DNA of 16,175 bases, from NCBI GenBank assembly GCA_021848165.1, contig JAJZMW010000068.1, positions 1 to 16,175 on the forward strand. The letters are read 5' to 3'. Below, piece by piece: positions 14,167 through 16,175 of the stretch. The first letter of the stretch is position 1; every line of letters begins with the position of its first letter. The position numbers were made by a program, and so were the translations under genes. The stretch is from Thermoplasmata archaeon (GTDB lineage Archaea; Thermoplasmatota; Thermoplasmata; Lutacidiplasmatales; UBA184). The notes under the pieces were generated by a model. It worked only from the letters and a program-made list of their open reading frames with translations, did not search any database and was not told where the DNA came from.

Positions 14167-14925
14167 TCAGGCGGTCGTCGGCTTGGTCGGCTCGCGGTCG
14201 AGGATGATCTCGAGGAACTGCTGGAGATGCGCGGTGAGGATCGGGTTGTCGGTGAAGCCGCACGCTTCGAGCCCCGGCGCGGCGAGGAGGGCGTGCTGGT
14301 CGTCGGCGAGGACCTCGGTCGCCATCAGGTTCTCCCGGCTGACGGCCTGCACCCCGTCCGGGACCCGCTGGAGCGGCGCGGTCACGAACGTCACCGCGAC
14401 GCCCCGCTTGATCGCGTGCTGGACCTTCTTGTCGAGATCGTCCCGGATCTCGCTGAGCCGGGGCGTCGTCAGGATGAACGTCTTGGTCGACTGATCGAGG
14501 AGCTCGCCGATCTTCGCGAGGACCTTCGATCGGCCGCTGAGCAGGTAGACGAGCTGCGGCTCCCCGTGCTCGGCGACCTCCCGGTGCAGCTCGGCGAGCG
14601 CCTCGAAGACCTCCTGGATCGCCCCCTTGAGGGTCTCGGCGACGTCGAGCGGCGGGGTCGGCCGGAAGAGGATCGGCTTGCCTCCCGTCGCCTTGGCGTA
14701 CCCCTTCTCGGCGAGCGACTCGAGGACCTTGTAGGCGCTCGTCCGGGGGATCCCCGCGGACTGCGCGATCGTCGCCGCGTCGCCGAGCCCGCGCCCGACC
14801 AGCGCGATGTAGGCGCGGGCCTCGTACTGGGTGAGCCCCACGCGCCCGAGGACCTCGGCGGCGCGCCGGAACTCCTCGGTGGCCGGATGGGCGAGCGTGG
14901 CGCTCGCGTTCGGCGTCGACGCCAT
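14167..14925 (-). CDS. TrmB-family transcriptional regulator
   Basis: A 252-residue DNA-binding regulator. The N-terminal winged helix-turn-helix spans about residues 20-95: LGRVGLTQYEARAYIALV, the recognition part AATIAQSAGIPRTSAYKVLE and the wing GYAKATGGKPILFRPTPP. A short coiled-coil linker (about 98-120) follows, then a phospholipase D-like TrmB domain (LVYLLSGRSKVLAKIGELLD, then TKTFILTTPRLSEIRDDLD). The sugar-binding C-terminal domain of classical TrmB (about 340 residues) is missing, so the ligand is unknown. TATA-like CTTATCT lies about 28 bases upstream. The TYW2 gene follows directly, so any autoregulation would also affect tRNA modification. Function is inferred from fold only. 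Confidence 0.88.
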   Translation of the reverse strand: MASTPNASATLAHPATEEFRRAAEVLGRVGLTQYEARAYIALVGRGLGDAATIAQSAGIPRTSAYKVLESLAEKGYAKATGGKPILFRPTPPLDVAETLKGAIQEVFEALAELHREVAEHGEPQLVYLLSGRSKVLAKIGELLDQSTKTFILTTPRLSEIRDDLDKKVQHAIKRGVAVTFVTAPLQRVPDGVQAVSRENLMATEVLADDQHALLAAPGLEACGFTDNPILTAHLQQFLEIILDREPTKPTTA

Positions 14926-14948
14926 CGAGCGCTCCGACGGATGCGGGG

Positions 14949-14957
14949 AAAGATAAG
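14949..14957 (-). promoter_or_regulatory. TATA element of the TrmB-taw2 operon
   Basis: Minus-strand CTTATCTTT, centred about 28 bases before the TrmB ATG. It predicts a leaderless transcript. Confidence 0.6.
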
Positions 14958-15041
14958 CGTACCCGCGTGGGGGGACCTGGAATCGATGCGCCGCAACGGG
15001 GCCGTTTCGAGCCGTTCTGATTTCACCCCGGCCCGTCGGCC

Positions 15042-15057
15042 GTCAACGCCGGTCAAC
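15042..15057. repeat. Two GTCAAC direct repeats ten bases apart
   Basis: GTCAAC occurs at 15042-15047 and 15052-15057, one helical turn apart, in the spacer between the phosphoribosyltransferase end and the TrmB promoter. It could be a regulator half-site pair for TrmB, about 90-100 bases upstream of its TATA element, or chance. Confidence 0.3.
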
Positions 15058-15061
15058 CCCC

Positions 15062-15763
15062 CTACGGATCGCGCTGGGTCCTGCCGTCGGGACGGAGGGC
15101 GATAGTTCCAACCACGGGTTCAACCGTCGTGCGAAATCGAGACGCTAGACTGACGGTCCTTGCCGCGGCGAAGGCCCGGATGGGTATGTCCGGGTACGCT
15201 TCGCGAAGGCGAGAAGCCGAGCCAAGGAGGGTCGCCCCGGCGGTCACGACATCGTCCACGAGCAGGAGCTCGCTCGGTGGCTCGAGCGCCCTTCGCACGC
15301 CCAGCGTCTCATAGTTTCGGCGGGCTGTCGGCCGTTCCGCGGAAAGGCTTGTCGCCGCTTTGGGAATCGGCGCGGTTCGTTCAAGGAGCGTAGCCACCAC
15401 CTTGCCAAACCCCGCTTTGGCGAGCTCCTGGGCCAGTTGTTCCGGGACCCAGAGGGCCCCTCTTGTGAGAAGGGTGCTCCGGGGGATTGGAACGAGCGTC
15501 GCGGATGGTCGGAGGAGGCCGGCCAGAATCTCCGAGGAGCTAGGGGCAGACCTGAGATAGAGGGCGATGCGGGCGGCTACCGTGCGGGGAGGGTCCCCGA
15601 AGGTATGCCCAGCCTTGAGCCCCAGGACGAGGTCTCGTGACCGACGGGCTTCGGCCTGCAGCGCCGGAACGACCTCGTCGGGGCGAGGGGCATAGGCGAG
15701 GAGTGCGCCGAACTCAAGGGGTTTCGAGAGCAAGGACGGCAAGCTCCGGGCCCGGCATCGCAT
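15062..15763 (-). CDS. ComF-like phosphoribosyltransferase
   Basis: A 233-residue protein with a type I phosphoribosyltransferase core. The PRPP loop is LLLVDDVVTAGATLLGSA at 166-183. An earlier TLVPIPRSTLL at 89-99 and ERPTARRNYETL near 143-154 match the arrangement in ComF-like proteins; the zinc-finger N-terminus of ComF is absent. LREAYPDIPIRAFAAARTV follows the loop. Its ATG lies 50 bases inside the end of the upstream DprA-like gene, so the two form one translational unit. Base composition is clearly lower in GC than the core genes. In bacteria ComF and DprA both serve natural transformation, but paired DprA-phosphoribosyltransferase genes outside competence loci may have another role. 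The substrate is unknown. Confidence 0.8.
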   Translation of the reverse strand: MRCRARSLPSLLSKPLEFGALLAYAPRPDEVVPALQAEARRSRDLVLGLKAGHTFGDPPRTVAARIALYLRSAPSSSEILAGLLRPSATLVPIPRSTLLTRGALWVPEQLAQELAKAGFGKVVATLLERTAPIPKAATSLSAERPTARRNYETLGVRRALEPPSELLLVDDVVTAGATLLGSASRLREAYPDIPIRAFAAARTVSLASRFRTTVEPVVGTIALRPDGRTQRDP

Positions 15764-16175
15764 TGGGAAGGATGTCTAAGATGTCCGAGGGTTCCCTAAA
15801 CCGAATCGCACCATACCTGGCCATCTTGTTCGGCCATGTAAGCGACGGCTTCTCGAATATCCTGTCGTGAACGAACAATGGTCGCCCCAGCCGCAGCGTC
15901 TCCCACCCCTGGCTCAACGAGCCGCCGGAGTCGCCGCTCTCGATGATCACGGAGGCGTCCGCGATCAACGCCATGGTACGATTTCGGATGACAAAGTTGG
16001 CGGGAAGAACCGGGTCCCGTTCCGAGAATTGGGTGATCGCCATCTGATCGAGCATGATCCTGCGCTGAAGTCCCGCGTTTGACGGAGGGTTCACTCGGGA
16101 AAGGGGCGTGCCGAGGACCGCGATCGTGTACCCCGCTACGTCAATCGCGGCCGCGCGAGCGGCGGTGTCTACCCC
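15714..16175 (-). CDS. DprA/Smf-like DNA-processing protein, C-terminal part
   Basis: The frame is open from the right edge to the stop at 15714 (153 codons plus stop), so the N-terminus lies outside. It starts with GVDTAARAAAIDVAGYTIAV and LGTPLSRVNPPSNAGLQRRI, the Rossmann-fold block in which DprA binds single-stranded DNA. Then come ITQFSERDPVLPANFVIRNR and ALIADASVIIESGDSGGSLS. The following part departs from bacterial DprA: instead of the usual GR-x-V-F-AVPG it reads QGWETLRLGRPLFVHDRIFE and then PSLTWPNKMARYGAIRF. There is no C-terminal winged helix. This is therefore a divergent DprA relative rather than the standard competence protein. It overlaps the phosphoribosyltransferase by 50 bases. 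GC is lower than in neighbouring core genes. Confidence 0.85.
   Translation of the reverse strand, partial: GVDTAARAAAIDVAGYTIAVLGTPLSRVNPPSNAGLQRRIMLDQMAITQFSERDPVLPANFVIRNRTMALIADASVIIESGDSGGSLSQGWETLRLGRPLFVHDRIFEKPSLTWPNKMARYGAIRFREPSDILDILPNAMPGPELAVLALETP

Noticed and set aside
12233..14494. A 753-codon plus-strand frame
   Set aside because: Shadow of the aminotransferase, TYW2-like and TrmB genes; no domain is recognisable.
15062..16175. Reading the right-end genes as a normal natural-transformation locus
   Set aside because: No uptake or pilus genes are seen, the DprA relative is divergent and the phosphoribosyltransferase lacks the zinc-finger N-terminus of ComF.
1..16175. tRNA, rRNA, CRISPR array, insertion sequence, attachment site or replication origin
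   Set aside because: I saw no cloverleaf with a TTCRA-type loop, no regularly spaced repeats, no transposase motifs and no origin-type repeat cluster in the short intergenic regions.

Overview
The window looks like a stretch of a very high-GC archaeal chromosome, most likely a euryarchaeal or Thermoplasmata-like lineage. I infer this from the gene content: an archaeal Rpo7-Spt4-dephospho-CoA kinase-S24e-S27ae cluster, type II archaeal glyceraldehyde-3-phosphate dehydrogenase, a DUF373 membrane protein, an archaeal-type prolyl-tRNA synthetase, a TYW2-like tRNA enzyme and a TrmB-family regulator. Many genes also have an A/T-rich TATA-like element 26-30 bases before the start codon, the spacing expected for leaderless archaeal transcripts. 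The exact taxon cannot be fixed from this alone.

Layout, left to right. A minus-strand information-processing operon (positions 2081 down to 163) runs rpo7, spt4, GTP-dependent dephospho-CoA kinase, rps24e, rps27ae. It is followed by the first 21 codons of another minus-strand gene that leaves the window at base 1. Facing away from rpo7 is a frameshifted SAM methyltransferase (2205-2914, plus), whose tail overlaps convergently with gap (minus, 2859-3908). Divergent from gap is a plus-strand run of metabolic genes: acyl-CoA dehydrogenase, thiamine-monophosphate kinase, glutamate dehydrogenase and a purine-type phosphoribosyltransferase (4028-8213). A DUF373 membrane protein (minus) is divergent from prolyl-tRNA synthetase (plus, 9513-10944), which carries a one-base frameshift in a run of eight G. 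After a small two-helix membrane protein (minus) come a UbiE/MenG-type methyltransferase and a class I/II aminotransferase (plus). These face a minus-strand TrmB regulator-TYW2 pair.

The right end (15062-16175) differs: it is visibly lower in GC and holds two overlapping minus-strand genes, a DprA-like protein (entering from beyond the right edge) and a ComF-like phosphoribosyltransferase. The DprA-like protein has a divergent C-terminal half. This two-gene unit is the most accessory-looking part of the window and the best candidate for a poorly described system, possibly linked to handling foreign DNA.

Functionally the core genes describe a heterotroph with triose-phosphate metabolism, acyl-CoA oxidation, glutamate catabolism or assimilation, thiamine diphosphate synthesis, CoA synthesis and probably menaquinone-type respiration. 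I see no rRNA, tRNA, CRISPR array or insertion sequence, and no gap above 300 bases without a gene.
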